A DNA stretch of 64,000 nt, taken from positions 7,192,001 to 7,256,000 of the forward strand of contig NZ_SHLD01000001.1 in the NCBI RefSeq assembly GCF_004217615.1. Reading direction: 5' to 3'. A program made the translations under genes and the position numbers. The DNA comes from Micromonospora kangleipakensis (GTDB lineage: Bacteria; Actinomycetota; Actinomycetes; Mycobacteriales; Micromonosporaceae). The notes under the pieces were generated by a model. The model saw only the letters and a program-made list of their open reading frames with translations, was not told the DNA's origin and searched no databases. This document shows, one piece after another, positions 25,346 to 33,580 of the stretch; the first letter of the stretch is position 1; each line of letters opens with the position of its first letter.

Positions 25346-25789
25346 TCACTGCGCGATCTGCTTGATCTCGAACGGCACCGGCTGCTGCGCGCCGTGCGGG
25401 TGCTCCGCACCGGCGTAGACCTTCAGCTTCTTGATCAGCTGACGGCCGAGCTTGTTGTGCGGGAGCATGCCCTTCACGGCAAGCTCGACGGCCCGGTCGG
25501 GACGCTTGGTCAGCAGCTCGTCGTAGCCGACCTGCTTCAGACCACCCGGGTAACCCGAGTGGCGGTAGGCAATCTTGGTCTGACGCTTGTTGCCGGTCAG
25601 CGCAACCTTGCCCGCGTTCACGATGACGACGAAGTCGCCCGTGTCGACGTGCGGCGCGAAAGTCGGCTTGTGCTTGCCGCGCAGCAGCGTGGCGGCGTGG
25701 GTGGCCAGGCGGCCCAGCACGACATCAGAGGCGTCGATAACGTGCCACTGACGCTCGATCTCACCCGGCTTCGGGCTGTACGTACGCAC
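25346..25789 (-). CDS. rplM: 50S ribosomal protein L13
   Basis: 147 residues from GTG 25789, with AAGGT upstream; the longer frame to 25876 is not family-like. The core reads [53 protein letters not shown] and [19 protein letters not shown], typical of L13. First gene of the L13-S9 operon; its promoter lies in the 190-bp region up to the narK end. No L13-type leader structure was recognised. Confidence 0.97.
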   Translation of the reverse strand: MRTYSPKPGEIERQWHVIDASDVVLGRLATHAATLLRGKHKPTFAPHVDTGDFVVIVNAGKVALTGNKRQTKIAYRHSGYPGGLKQVGYDELLTKRPDRAVELAVKGMLPHNKLGRQLIKKLKVYAGAEHPHGAQQPVPFEIKQIAQ

Positions 25790-25981
25790 AGGTCTACCTT
25801 GTCTCGTCGTCGGTCTGGGGTCGCGCGCCGAGGTGACCAGGCGCGCACGAACGACCAAGCGTACCTGATGCGGCACGCCTCTGGATGTCGTACAACAGCA
25901 GGCAACGATACCCGCCGCCCGGTCGGCAGGTCAAAACGGGGGGTCACCCCAGCGCGGCTCGCGACATGGCGATGGTACAGG

Positions 25982-27355
25982 TCACACGCCGGCCAGCCGG
26001 CGCGACCCCGGCCGCAGGTAGACCGCCCAGGTCACCACGAAGCAGAGCGCGTACCAGCCGATGAAGGCCAGGTAGGCGGCGTCCGCGTTCCCGGAGGTCA
26101 GGAAAGACTGCCGGAAGGCGACGTTGACCAGCACCCCGCCGGAGGCGCCGACCGCGCCGGCGATGCCGATCAGCGCCCCGGAGAGCCGCCGGCCGCGACG
26201 CTCGGCCGCCACCGGGTCGGCCCCGCGGTCGACCTCGGCCGCCGCCCGGGCCCGGAAGATCGCCGGGATCATCTTGTACGTCGAGCCGTTGCCGATCCCG
26301 GAGAAGACGAAGAGGGACAGGAACCCGGCCAGGTAGAGCGGCAGCGACCGGTCCCGGGCCGCGTACAGCACCAGCCCGGCGCCGGCCGCCATGGCGACGA
26401 AGTTCCAGAAGGTCACCCGGGCCCCGCCGAGCCGGTCGGCGAGCTGCCCGCCGAGGGGCCGGATCAGCGAGCCGACCAGGGGCCCGAGGAAGGTCAGCCA
26501 GGCCGCGTCGACCGGGGTGGGGAAGCGGTCGTGGAACTGGAGCTGGAGCACCTGCCCGAAGGCGAAGCCGAACCCGATGAACGAGCCGAAGGTGCCGATG
26601 TAGAGCAGGGACATCACCCAGGTGTGCGGGTCCCGGGCGGCCTCGCGCAGCGCGCCGGGCTCGTTGCGCGCCCCGGGGAGGTTGTCCAGCCAGCGCGCCG
26701 CGGCCAGCGCGGCCAGCACGATCAGCGGCAGGTAGACCGCGGGCACCAGCCGGGGGTACGCGGCCCCGGCGGTGGCCAGCACGGCCAGCCCGACCAGCTG
26801 CACCGCCGGCACGCCGAGGTTGCCGCCACCGGCGTTGAGCCCGAGCGCCCGCCCCTTGAGCCGGTCCGGGTAGAAGAGGTTGATGTTCGCCATCGAGGAG
26901 GCGAAGTTGCCCCCGCCGACCCCGGTCAGGCAGGCCAGCACCATCAGCGTGGTGTACGACACCCCGGGTTCGAGCAGCACCGCCATCGGTATCGCCGGCA
27001 CCAGCAGCAGCAGCGCGCTGACGATGGTCCAGTTCCGGCCGCCGAAGCGGGCCACCGCCAGGGTGTACGGCAGCCGCAGCACCGCGCCCAGCGCGGCCGG
27101 TACGGCGGTGAGCAGGAACTTCCCGGCCGGGTCGATGCCGTAGGCCGGGCCGAGGAAGAGCACGGTCACGGACCAGAGGCTCCACACCGAGAAGCCGACG
27201 TGCTCGGCGAAGATCGAGACGTACAGGTTGCGCCTGGCGATCGGGGCGCCGGTCGTACGCCAGAATTCCGGGTCCTCCGGGCGCCAGTCGGTGATCGGCT
27301 GCCGGCGCCCGGCGGCGGCCGGTTCCAGGGTGGCGGTGGGGGCCAGTGTGCTCAC
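25982..27355 (-). CDS. narK: Nitrate/nitrite transporter of the NarK family
   Basis: 457 residues, GTG start with GAGGAGGAG 6 nt upstream. It is a 12-helix major facilitator protein with both nitrate signatures: GVGGGNFASSMANINLFYP in the first half and FSGIGNGSTYKMIPAIF in the second. FFR-like RLPYTLAVARFGGRNW lies at the helix 2-3 loop. It would import nitrate for the reductase encoded at 29.9 kb, or exchange nitrite. A possible GlnR half-site lies about 50 bp upstream. The toxin-antitoxin, SDR and methyltransferase genes separate it from the reductase operon. Confidence 0.93.
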   Translation of the reverse strand: MSTLAPTATLEPAAAGRRQPITDWRPEDPEFWRTTGAPIARRNLYVSIFAEHVGFSVWSLWSVTVLFLGPAYGIDPAGKFLLTAVPAALGAVLRLPYTLAVARFGGRNWTIVSALLLLVPAIPMAVLLEPGVSYTTLMVLACLTGVGGGNFASSMANINLFYPDRLKGRALGLNAGGGNLGVPAVQLVGLAVLATAGAAYPRLVPAVYLPLIVLAALAAARWLDNLPGARNEPGALREAARDPHTWVMSLLYIGTFGSFIGFGFAFGQVLQLQFHDRFPTPVDAAWLTFLGPLVGSLIRPLGGQLADRLGGARVTFWNFVAMAAGAGLVLYAARDRSLPLYLAGFLSLFVFSGIGNGSTYKMIPAIFRARAAAEVDRGADPVAAERRGRRLSGALIGIAGAVGASGGVLVNVAFRQSFLTSGNADAAYLAFIGWYALCFVVTWAVYLRPGSRRLAGV

Positions 27356-27403
27356 GGCGACTCCTCCTCGTCGATGCGACTAGGAGGACGCTAGGAACGG
27401 GCG

Positions 27404-27419
27404 GTTTCCCCCCCGTGCC
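27404..27419 (-). promoter_or_regulatory. Possible GlnR half-box upstream of narK
   Basis: On the minus strand GGCAC, 6 nt, GAAAC matches one half of the GlnR consensus (gTnAC-n6-GAAAC) with one weak position. It ends 49 bp before the narK start. Proposed because the full box upstream of the reductase has the same spacing. Confidence 0.35.
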
Positions 27420-27479
27420 CGTCGGGGGTCGTTCCGGAAACGGGGATCGCACGTCCGCCCCGGACCGGTGGTGAGGCGG

Positions 27480-27773
27480 TCAGATCTCCTGGAGGATGCG
27501 CAGCGCCCGGCCGACCCGCTGCATGGTCTCCGTGTCGGCCACGTCCACGCACTCGGTGAACCACTTCTTCATCGGTGCGGAGAGCCGGTCCGGCATCACC
27601 ACCCAGCGGCCCATCGCGACCGCGAGGGGCGAGTCGCGCAACAGCGACTCGTCGACCACCTCGGCCACGATCACGATGGGCACGTCGGTGGAGTTGTAGA
27701 CGTCGGAGCTGATCACCAGGCCGAGCCGTTCCCGGGCGCCCTCGATGCGCCAGACCTCGCCCCTACGCAGCAC
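27480..27773 (-). CDS. MazF/PemK-type mRNA interferase toxin
   Basis: 97 residues. The start MLRRGEVWRIEGARERLGLVISSDVYN contains the RGEVW and VxS motifs of the PemK/MazF barrel, and VIVAEVVDES and WVVMPDRLSAPMKKWF are the second half, with the usual GRAL segment in VGRALRILQEI. These toxins cleave mRNA in single-stranded regions. The start overlaps the end of the antitoxin gene by 11 bp, the normal order of antitoxin then toxin. Distinct from nitrate genes on both sides, so probably an insertion between narK and its operon. Confidence 0.85.
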   Translation of the reverse strand: MLRRGEVWRIEGARERLGLVISSDVYNSTDVPIVIVAEVVDESLLRDSPLAVAMGRWVVMPDRLSAPMKKWFTECVDVADTETMQRVGRALRILQEI

Positions 27774-28020
27774 GCGGGCGTCCGCCGAAGAGCACGTCGT
27801 CGACCATGGCGACCTCGTGGGCGTCGGCGAGGGCGGCGGACTCCAGATCCAGGCCGGCGCGACCGACGGCGGCGGCGTGCGCGGTGAAGACCTCGCGCAG
27901 CGCCTTCTCCCGGGCGGCCTGGTCCATCCAGGCGGAGAGCGACAGCCCCTCCCGCTTGGCGAACCGGCGCGCCTCCTCGATCGTCTCGTCCGAGAACGAG
28001 AGGGTCACCTTGGCAGTCAT
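27763..28020 (-). CDS. Ribbon-helix-helix antitoxin (MazE-type)
   Basis: 85 residues. The N-terminal TAKVTLSFSDETIEEARRFAKREGLSLSAWMDQAA is a ribbon-helix-helix DNA-binding unit (one strand, two helices). The acidic C-terminal tail (LESAALADAHEVAMVDD) would wrap the toxin. Overlap with the toxin gene by 11 bp supports the pairing. A small repeated operator lies 10-36 bp upstream of the start, consistent with autoregulation. Confidence 0.82.
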   Translation of the reverse strand: MTAKVTLSFSDETIEEARRFAKREGLSLSAWMDQAAREKALREVFTAHAAAVGRAGLDLESAALADAHEVAMVDDVLFGGRPRAA

Positions 28021-28029
28021 GCCGGAGAG

Positions 28030-28056
28030 ATTACCGCTGGGTATGACCGCTGGTCA
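28030..28056 (-). promoter_or_regulatory. Candidate operator of the toxin-antitoxin pair
   Basis: Direct repeats ATTACCGCTGG (28030-28040) and ATGACCGCTGG (28043-28053) are 13 bp apart, and TGACCGCTGGTCA (28044-28056) is a palindrome. Placed 10 bp upstream of the antitoxin start; ribbon-helix-helix dimers bind such tandem sites. Confidence 0.5.
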
Positions 28057-28161
28057 TCCCGGTCGTCGCCCACTCGGCCCGGGGAGCCAGAACGCCCACC
28101 GCCGACATTCCCGGCGAACCGCCACCCGCACGTGGCAGCCCCCACCGGCCCCGGGGCCCGG

Positions 28162-28926
28162 TCACCAGGTCTGCTCGGCGGCCCGGACGAGCATCTCGTT
28201 GACCGCCACCCGACGGTCCCGGGTGACGATGTAGGTCACCGCGTCCGCGATGTCCTCCGGCCGCAGCAGCTCCATCCCCTCGACCTGCCGGACGATCGCC
28301 TCCCGCACCCCGTCCCGCACGTGCGAGGAGAGCTCCGTGTCGACGGTGCCCGGCTCGACCACGCTCACCCGGAGCCGCTTCGGCCCCACCTCCTGCCGGA
28401 GCGCCTCGGAGAACGCGTTGAGGCCGAACTTGGTGAGGTTGTAGACGGCCGTGCCGGGTCGGGCCACCCGGCCGGCGGTGGAGCTGATGTTGACCAGGTC
28501 CGCCACCCGGCGCGGGGAATCCTCGACGGCGCGCAGCAGGTGCGGCAGCGCGGCCCGGGTCACGTACAGCATGCCCTGGACGTTGACCGCGAGCATCTGC
28601 TCCCACTCCTCCGTGGGGGCGTCGGCCACCGGCCCGACGAGCATGATCCCGGCGTTGTTGACCACGGTGTCCAGCCGCCCGAGCTCGGCCACCACCTGCT
28701 CGACGGCGGCGGCCGCCGCCGGCTGGTCGGTGATGTCGGCCTCCACCACCAGGACCGTCCCGCCCGTCGCGCGGATCGAGCCCGCCAGGTCCTCGAGCCG
28801 CTCGCGGCGCCGGGCCAGCACCGCCACCGCCGCGCCCTCGGCGGCGAGGCTGCCCGCCGTCGCCGCGCCGATGCCGCTGCTGGCGCCGGTCACCAGCGCC
28901 ACCGTCCCGGCCAGCCGTCCGCTCAT
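28162..28926 (-). CDS. Short-chain dehydrogenase/reductase
   Basis: 254 residues from ATG 28926 (GAGGAGGAC upstream). Classical SDR: TGASSGIG cofactor loop at the N-terminus, ARRRERLEDL with Arg residues that favour NADP(H), DITDQ, NNAGIMLVGP, the catalytic Ser in NISSTAGR and Tyr-Lys in YNLTKFGLNAFSEALR. EPGTVDTEL completes the fold. Substrate unknown (many close relatives are annotated only as SDR). It is transcribed after the methyltransferase gene, with an inverted repeat between them. Confidence 0.9.
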   Translation of the reverse strand: MSGRLAGTVALVTGASSGIGAATAGSLAAEGAAVAVLARRRERLEDLAGSIRATGGTVLVVEADITDQPAAAAAVEQVVAELGRLDTVVNNAGIMLVGPVADAPTEEWEQMLAVNVQGMLYVTRAALPHLLRAVEDSPRRVADLVNISSTAGRVARPGTAVYNLTKFGLNAFSEALRQEVGPKRLRVSVVEPGTVDTELSSHVRDGVREAIVRQVEGMELLRPEDIADAVTYIVTRDRRVAVNEMLVRAAEQTW

Positions 28927-29014
28927 GCCCGTCCTCCTCGTTCCGTGCCCGCCCGCCAGGTGCGCCCACCTCAGGATTGGCGCCCGTCCGGCGCCGGCCA
29001 CCCCACACGAATAA

Positions 29015-29058
29015 CCGGAGCAGCCTCCGCTTATCAGCGTAACCGGAGGTTGCTCCGG
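29015..29058. repeat. Imperfect 19-bp inverted repeat between methyltransferase and SDR genes
   Basis: Arms 29015-29033 and 29040-29058 pair at 17 of 19 positions with a 6-nt loop TCAGCG. It begins 16 bp after the methyltransferase stop and ends 90 bp before the SDR start on the minus strand. It could be a terminator or an operator. Confidence 0.55.
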
Positions 29059-29073
29059 ATAGCAACGGCGCGG

Positions 29074-29769
29074 TCAGGCCGCCCGGCCGCCGAAGACCGC
29101 GAAGCGCCACTCCTTGAAGAAGCAGTCCACGTCGACCAGCCCCGCCTCGGCGAGCCAGCCGCACTGGTCGGCCACCCCCGCCGGCCGGTCGTGCCGCATC
29201 CGCTCCCGGGCGGCGGCGATCTCCCCGGCGTCCGAGCCCAGCTCGGTGATCCGCGCGGTCCAGACCTCGTCATACCGGCGGTCCAGGGCGGGCGTCGGGC
29301 CGGCCACCTGCTCGGCGTTGACGAACACCCCGCCGGGGACGAGCGCCGCCGCGGCCCGGCGGTAGAGGGCCCGCTTGCCGGCGTCGGTCAGGTGGTGGAC
29401 GGCGAGCGCGGAGACCACCGCGTCGTACCGGCCGGGCGGCAGCGGGTCGGCCAGGTCCGCCCGGATCACCCGGTGCGGCACGCCCCGGGCGCGGAGCTGG
29501 TCGGTGGCGACGGCGAGCATCGCGGGCGCGGCGTCGACCAGGGTCAGCCGGACCCCGGGCACGGCGGCGGAGAGGAGCAGGGAGAGCAGGCCGGTGCCCG
29601 CGCCCAGGTCCAGCACCTCCGGGGTACGCCCCGCCGCCAGCGCCGCCCGCAGCGGCGGGGCGGCGACCTCGACGGCGGTGCCGTAGAAGGCGTCGAAGCA
29701 GGGCACCAGCCGTCGCCGGGCCTCGTCGTACGTCCCAGCCACGGCGTCGAACGCGTCCGCCACGGTCAT
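29074..29769 (-). CDS. Class I SAM-dependent methyltransferase
   Basis: 231 residues, ATG with GGGAGG upstream. Motif I VLDLGAGTGLLSLLLS (about residues 50-65), acidic end of strand 2 LTLVDAAPAMLAVA, motif around IRADLADPLPPGRYDAVVSALAVHHLTD, and LVPGGVFVNAE. N-terminal FDAVAGTYDEARRRLVP resembles small-molecule methyltransferases (UbiE/Coq5-like). Substrate unknown. Divergent from the nitrate reductase operon across a 147-bp region. Confidence 0.88.
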   Translation of the reverse strand: MTVADAFDAVAGTYDEARRRLVPCFDAFYGTAVEVAAPPLRAALAAGRTPEVLDLGAGTGLLSLLLSAAVPGVRLTLVDAAPAMLAVATDQLRARGVPHRVIRADLADPLPPGRYDAVVSALAVHHLTDAGKRALYRRAAAALVPGGVFVNAEQVAGPTPALDRRYDEVWTARITELGSDAGEIAAARERMRHDRPAGVADQCGWLAEAGLVDVDCFFKEWRFAVFGGRAA

Positions 29770-29854
29770 CCCGGCCTCCCAAATAATAGGAATCGTGTCT
29801 CATATTCTAAGCCGGATGGTCCGGCCCGGTGACCCCGTGCGGTGTGAGGCGCTC

Positions 29855-29892
29855 TTGACAGGACCGAAACAGAAGGGACCCGGACCGGAAAC
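29855..29892 (+). promoter_or_regulatory. GlnR box upstream of nitrate reductase operon
   Basis: Four half-sites in phase with 6-nt gaps: TTGAC (29855), GAAAC (29866), GACCC (29877) and GAAAC (29888). This is the arrangement gTnAC-n6-GAAAC-n6-gTnAC-n6-GAAAC of GlnR, the nitrogen regulator of actinomycetes. It ends 24 bp upstream of the ATG at 29917. Confidence 0.75.
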
Positions 29893-29916
29893 CGCCCGGC
29901 GGCACGCTTTGCCGAC

Positions 29917-32031
29917 ATGACAGACGGTGCACGGGTGGCGACGCGACCGGGGCTGGGATCCCGGGAGGCGGCGACCCACTGCCCGTACTGCGCCCTCCAG
30001 TGCGGGATGACCCTGCGCGAGACCGACGGGCGGGTCGAGGTGCTCCCCCGGGAGTTCCCCACCAACCGCGGCGGGCTCTGCCAGAAGGGCTGGACCGCCG
30101 CCGAACTGCTGGACCACCCCGAGCGGCTGACCACGCCCCTGCTGCGCGACCCGGTCACCGGCGAGCAGCGCCCGGCGAGCTGGGACGAGGCGCTGGACCG
30201 GATCGCCGCCAGCATCCGTGCCGTTCAGACCGGACACGGCCGGGACGCCGTGGCGGTCTTCGGCGGCGGCGGGCTCACGAACGAGAAGGCGTACGCGCTC
30301 GGCAAGTTCGCCCGGGTGGCGCTGCGGACCCGGCACATCGACTACAACGGACGCTGGTGCATGTCCTCGGCGGCGGCCGCCGGCATCCGGGCCTTCGGCG
30401 TCGACCGGGGGCTGCCCTTCCCGCTGGCCGACCTCGGCCGGGCGGAGACCCTGCTGCTGGTCGGCGCCAACCCGGCGGAGACCATGCCGCCGCTGCTGCG
30501 CCACCTCGCCGACCAGCGGGAACGCGGCGGACGGCTGATCGTGATCGACCCCCGGGTCACGGCGACCGCCCGCCAGGCCGACCTGCACCTGCAACCGCTC
30601 CCCGGCACCGACCTCGCGGTGGCCAACGCGCTGCTGCACATCGCGCTCACCGAGGGCTGGCTCGACCGGGACTATGTCGCCGCCCGGACCGAGGGCTTCG
30701 ACGCGGTCCGCCGCACGGTGGCCGGCTACTGGCCGGCCGAGGTGGAACGGCTCTCCGGGGTGCCGGTGGCCGACCTGGAGGCGACCGCCCGGGCGCTCGC
30801 CTCCGCCGGCAGAGCGATCATCCTCACCGCCCGCGGCGCGGAGCAGCACGCCAAGGGCGTCGACACGGTCACCGCCTTCGTCAACCTGGCGCTCGCCCTC
30901 GGCCTGCCCGGCCGTCCCGGATCCGGGTACGGCTGCCTCACCGGGCAGGGCAACGGCCAGGGCGGCCGGGAGCACGGGCAGAAGGCCGACCAGCTCCCCG
31001 GCTACCGGAAGATCGACGACCCGGCGGCACGGGAGCACGTGGCGCGGGTCTGGGGCGTACCGGCCGACGACCTGCCCGGGCCGGGGGTGCCGGCGTACCA
31101 GCTGCTGGACTCGCTCGGCACGCCGGACGGCCCGCGGGCGCTGCTGGTGTTCGGCTCCAACCCGGTGGTCTCGGCGCCCCGGGCGGCCCGGATCGAGTCC
31201 CGGCTGCGCGACCTGGACCTGCTGGTCGTCGCCGACTTCCTGCGCTCGGAGACGGCCGCGCTGGCCGACGTGGTGCTGCCGGTCGCCCAGTGGGCCGAGG
31301 AGGACGGCACGATGACCAACCTGGAGGGTCGGGTGCTGCGCCGGCGGGCGCTGCGCGAGCCGCCACCCGGCGTCCGCACCGACCTGGCGGTCCTCGCCGA
31401 CCTCGCCGCCCGGCTCGACACGCCGGTGGGCTTCCCGACCGACCCGCGGGCGGTCTTCACCGAGCTGCGGCGGGCCTCGGCCGGCGGGCCGGCGGACTAC
31501 GCCGGCGTGACCTGGGACCGGATCGACGCCGCCACGGGCGTCTTCTGGCCCTGCCCCGACCCGGACGGCCCGGACACCCCCCGGCTCTTCGCCGACCGGT
31601 TCCCCACCCCGAGCGGGCGGGCCCGGTTCCACCCGGTGACCCACCGGCCGGCCGCCGAGGAGGTCTGCGCCGAGTACCCGCTGCACTTCACCACCGGGCG
31701 GGTGCTGGCCCAGTACCAGTCCGGCACCCAGACCCGGCGGGTCACCGCGCTGCGCCGGGCCGCGCCCGGCGCCTTCGTCGAGCTGCACCCGGACCTGGCC
31801 GCCCGGCTCGGCGTCGCCGAGGGCGAGGAGGTGCGGGTCGTCTCCCGCCGGGGCGAGCTGCGGGCGCCCGCCCGGGTCAGCCCCACGATCCGGCCGGACA
31901 CCGTCTTCGCGCCGTTCCACTGGGCCGGCGCCGGCCGCGCCAACTCGGTCACCAACGACGCGGTCGACCCGGTCTCCGGGATGCCCGAATTCAAGATCTG
32001 CGCGGTACGGGTGGAGAGGGTCGAGCCGTGA
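29917..32031 (+). CDS. nasC: Assimilatory nitrate reductase, molybdopterin catalytic subunit
   Basis: 704 residues. It reduces nitrate to nitrite in the cytoplasm. The N-terminus has the [4Fe-4S] cysteines Cys22, Cys25, Cys29 and Cys55 (CPYCALQCG and GLCQKGW). Then come the Mo-bis-MGD domains: NGRWCMSSAAAAG with the likely Mo-ligand Cys, LVGANPAETMPP, GRLIVIDPR, GQGNGQGGREHGQK, and the C-terminal cap HFTTGRVLAQYQSGTQTRR. No Tat signal, fitting a cytoplasmic assimilatory enzyme. It overlaps the flavoprotein gene (GTGA). A GlnR box precedes it. The gene name follows the Bacillus/Streptomyces style; narB or nasA are used elsewhere. Confidence 0.93.
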   Translation: MTDGARVATRPGLGSREAATHCPYCALQCGMTLRETDGRVEVLPREFPTNRGGLCQKGWTAAELLDHPERLTTPLLRDPVTGEQRPASWDEALDRIAASIRAVQTGHGRDAVAVFGGGGLTNEKAYALGKFARVALRTRHIDYNGRWCMSSAAAAGIRAFGVDRGLPFPLADLGRAETLLLVGANPAETMPPLLRHLADQRERGGRLIVIDPRVTATARQADLHLQPLPGTDLAVANALLHIALTEGWLDRDYVAARTEGFDAVRRTVAGYWPAEVERLSGVPVADLEATARALASAGRAIILTARGAEQHAKGVDTVTAFVNLALALGLPGRPGSGYGCLTGQGNGQGGREHGQKADQLPGYRKIDDPAAREHVARVWGVPADDLPGPGVPAYQLLDSLGTPDGPRALLVFGSNPVVSAPRAARIESRLRDLDLLVVADFLRSETAALADVVLPVAQWAEEDGTMTNLEGRVLRRRALREPPPGVRTDLAVLADLAARLDTPVGFPTDPRAVFTELRRASAGGPADYAGVTWDRIDAATGVFWPCPDPDGPDTPRLFADRFPTPSGRARFHPVTHRPAAEEVCAEYPLHFTTGRVLAQYQSGTQTRRVTALRRAAPGAFVELHPDLAARLGVAEGEEVRVVSRRGELRAPARVSPTIRPDTVFAPFHWAGAGRANSVTNDAVDPVSGMPEFKICAVRVERVEP

Positions 32032-33470
32032 GCGAACGGGTGATCATCGTCGGGTACGGGATGGCCGGGTCCCGGCTCGCCGCCGAGCTGCACGCCCGGG
32101 GCGGGGACCACAAGGTCACCGTGCTCGGGGCGGAGCCGCACCGGGCGTACAACCGGATCATGCTCTCCACCCTGCTCGCCGGGAAGATCGCCGAGCCGGA
32201 CGTGGAGCTGGCCGAGGTCGCCGGGCAGGGCGTGGACGTGCGGACCGGGGTGGCGGTCACCGCGATCGACCGGGCCGCCGGCGAGGTGCACACCGACGAC
32301 GGCGACCAGCACGGCTACGACCACCTGGTCCTCGCCACCGGCAGCCGGGCCCTGGTGCCGCCGCTGCCCGGCCTCGACCCGCTGCCCGAGCGGGTGGTGC
32401 CGTTCCGCACGCTGGACGACTGCCGGCGGATCCTCGCCGCCGCCGAGGGCGCCCGGAGCGCCCTGGTGCTCGGCGGCGGCCTGCTCGGGCTGGAGGCGGC
32501 CCGCGGCCTCGCCGCCCGGGGGCTGGACGTGACGGTGGTGCACCCCATGGGCCACCTGATGGAGCGGCAGCTCGACCCGACCGCCGGCGCGGTGCTCGTC
32601 GGCACCCTCGCCGAGCTCGGCGTGCGTACCGTGCTGGCGGTTTCGGCGACCGGGGTGACCGCGGCCGCCGACGGGGTCCGCCTCGACCTCTCCGACGGCC
32701 GGTCCCTCACCGCCGACCTGCTGGTGATCTCCTGCGGGGTACGCCCCGACACCGCCCTCGCCGCCGCGGCCGGACTGACCGTCGAGCGCGGCGTGGTGGT
32801 GGACGACCGGATGCGAACCAGCGACCGGCGGATCTCGGCGATCGGCGACTGCGCCCAGCACGACGGCGCGCTGACCGGCCTGGTCGCCCCGGCCTGGGCC
32901 CAGGCCCGGGTGGTGGCGCAGGTGCTGGCCGGCGACGAGCCGCTGGCCCGCTACCGGCCCCGGCCGGTGGTGACCCGGCTCAAGGCGGCCGGCATCGACC
33001 TGGCCGCGATGGGGGACGCCATCGACGGCCCGAGGGCCGGCGAGCCGGTGGAGGAGCTGACCTTCGCCGACCCGGCCCGGGGGACGTACGCCCGGCTGCG
33101 GATCCGCGACGAGCGGCTGACCGGGGCGATCCTGCTCGGCGACAACCCGGCGATCGGCACCGTGGTGCAGCTCTTCGACCGGGGCGCGCCGGTGCCGGCG
33201 GACCGGCGGTCGTTGCTGCTCGGCCGGGCCTTCGGCGCGGTCCCGGCCGCGCCCGCCGCGTCCCCGGCGCTGATGCCGGACGCGGCCACGGTCTGCCAGT
33301 GCAACGACGTCAGCAAGGGGGCGCTGGTGGCCTGCTGGCGCTCCGGCGCCCGGACGGTCGACGCGCTCTCCGGGGCGACCCGGGCCGGCACCGGCTGCGG
33401 CGGCTGCCGGGACGCCCTCGCCGGCATCGTCGACTGGCTCGGCGAGGCCGAACCGGTGGCGACGCGATGA
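32028..33470 (+). CDS. FAD-dependent reductase with [2Fe-2S] domain, electron donor to nitrate reductase
   Basis: 480 residues, GTG start overlapping the nasC stop. A pyridine nucleotide-disulphide-type flavoprotein: FAD loop VIIVGYGMAGSRLAAEL, YNRIMLSTLLAG, LATGSRALVPP, the NAD(P) loop LVLGGGLLGLEAARGLA and the ISAIGDCAQ motif. From about residue 420 a BFD-like [2Fe-2S] domain reads CQCNDVSKGALV and CGGC (four Cys). It resembles the N-terminal half of NirB and the B. subtilis NasB, so it should carry electrons from NAD(P)H to the nitrate reductase. Its stop overlaps a small ORF that leads to nirB. Confidence 0.88.
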   Translation: MSERVIIVGYGMAGSRLAAELHARGGDHKVTVLGAEPHRAYNRIMLSTLLAGKIAEPDVELAEVAGQGVDVRTGVAVTAIDRAAGEVHTDDGDQHGYDHLVLATGSRALVPPLPGLDPLPERVVPFRTLDDCRRILAAAEGARSALVLGGGLLGLEAARGLAARGLDVTVVHPMGHLMERQLDPTAGAVLVGTLAELGVRTVLAVSATGVTAAADGVRLDLSDGRSLTADLLVISCGVRPDTALAAAAGLTVERGVVVDDRMRTSDRRISAIGDCAQHDGALTGLVAPAWAQARVVAQVLAGDEPLARYRPRPVVTRLKAAGIDLAAMGDAIDGPRAGEPVEELTFADPARGTYARLRIRDERLTGAILLGDNPAIGTVVQLFDRGAPVPADRRSLLLGRAFGAVPAAPAASPALMPDAATVCQCNDVSKGALVACWRSGARTVDALSGATRAGTGCGGCRDALAGIVDWLGEAEPVATR

Positions 33471-33580
33471 CCGGGCGGGCGGACGGAGCGACGAACCGGC
33501 GGTGCGGCGGGTGCGGGACCGCCGGGCGGACCGGTGGAGGTGACGGGATGGACGGCGACGCGGTGGAGGTGACGGGATGA
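33467..33580 (+). CDS. Small ORF coupling the flavoprotein gene to nirB
   Basis: A 37-codon frame beginning with ATG 33467, which overlaps the preceding stop (ATGA), and ending with TGA that overlaps the nirB ATG (ATGA at 33577). The sequence is Gly/Arg-rich with CGGCG and ends VEVTG. It holds a 19-bp direct duplication, CGGTGGAGGTGACGGGATG at 33532-33550 and 33561-33579, each with GGAGGTGAC and an ATG. The second copy is the ribosome binding site and start of nirB. It may be only a leader that keeps translation coupled; a real peptide is possible but unproven. Confidence 0.4.
   Translation: MTGRADGATNRRCGGCGTAGRTGGGDGMDGDAVEVTG

Noticed and set aside
25790..25981. tRNA or other RNA gene upstream of rplM
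   Set aside because: No cloverleaf or T-loop sequence found on either strand.
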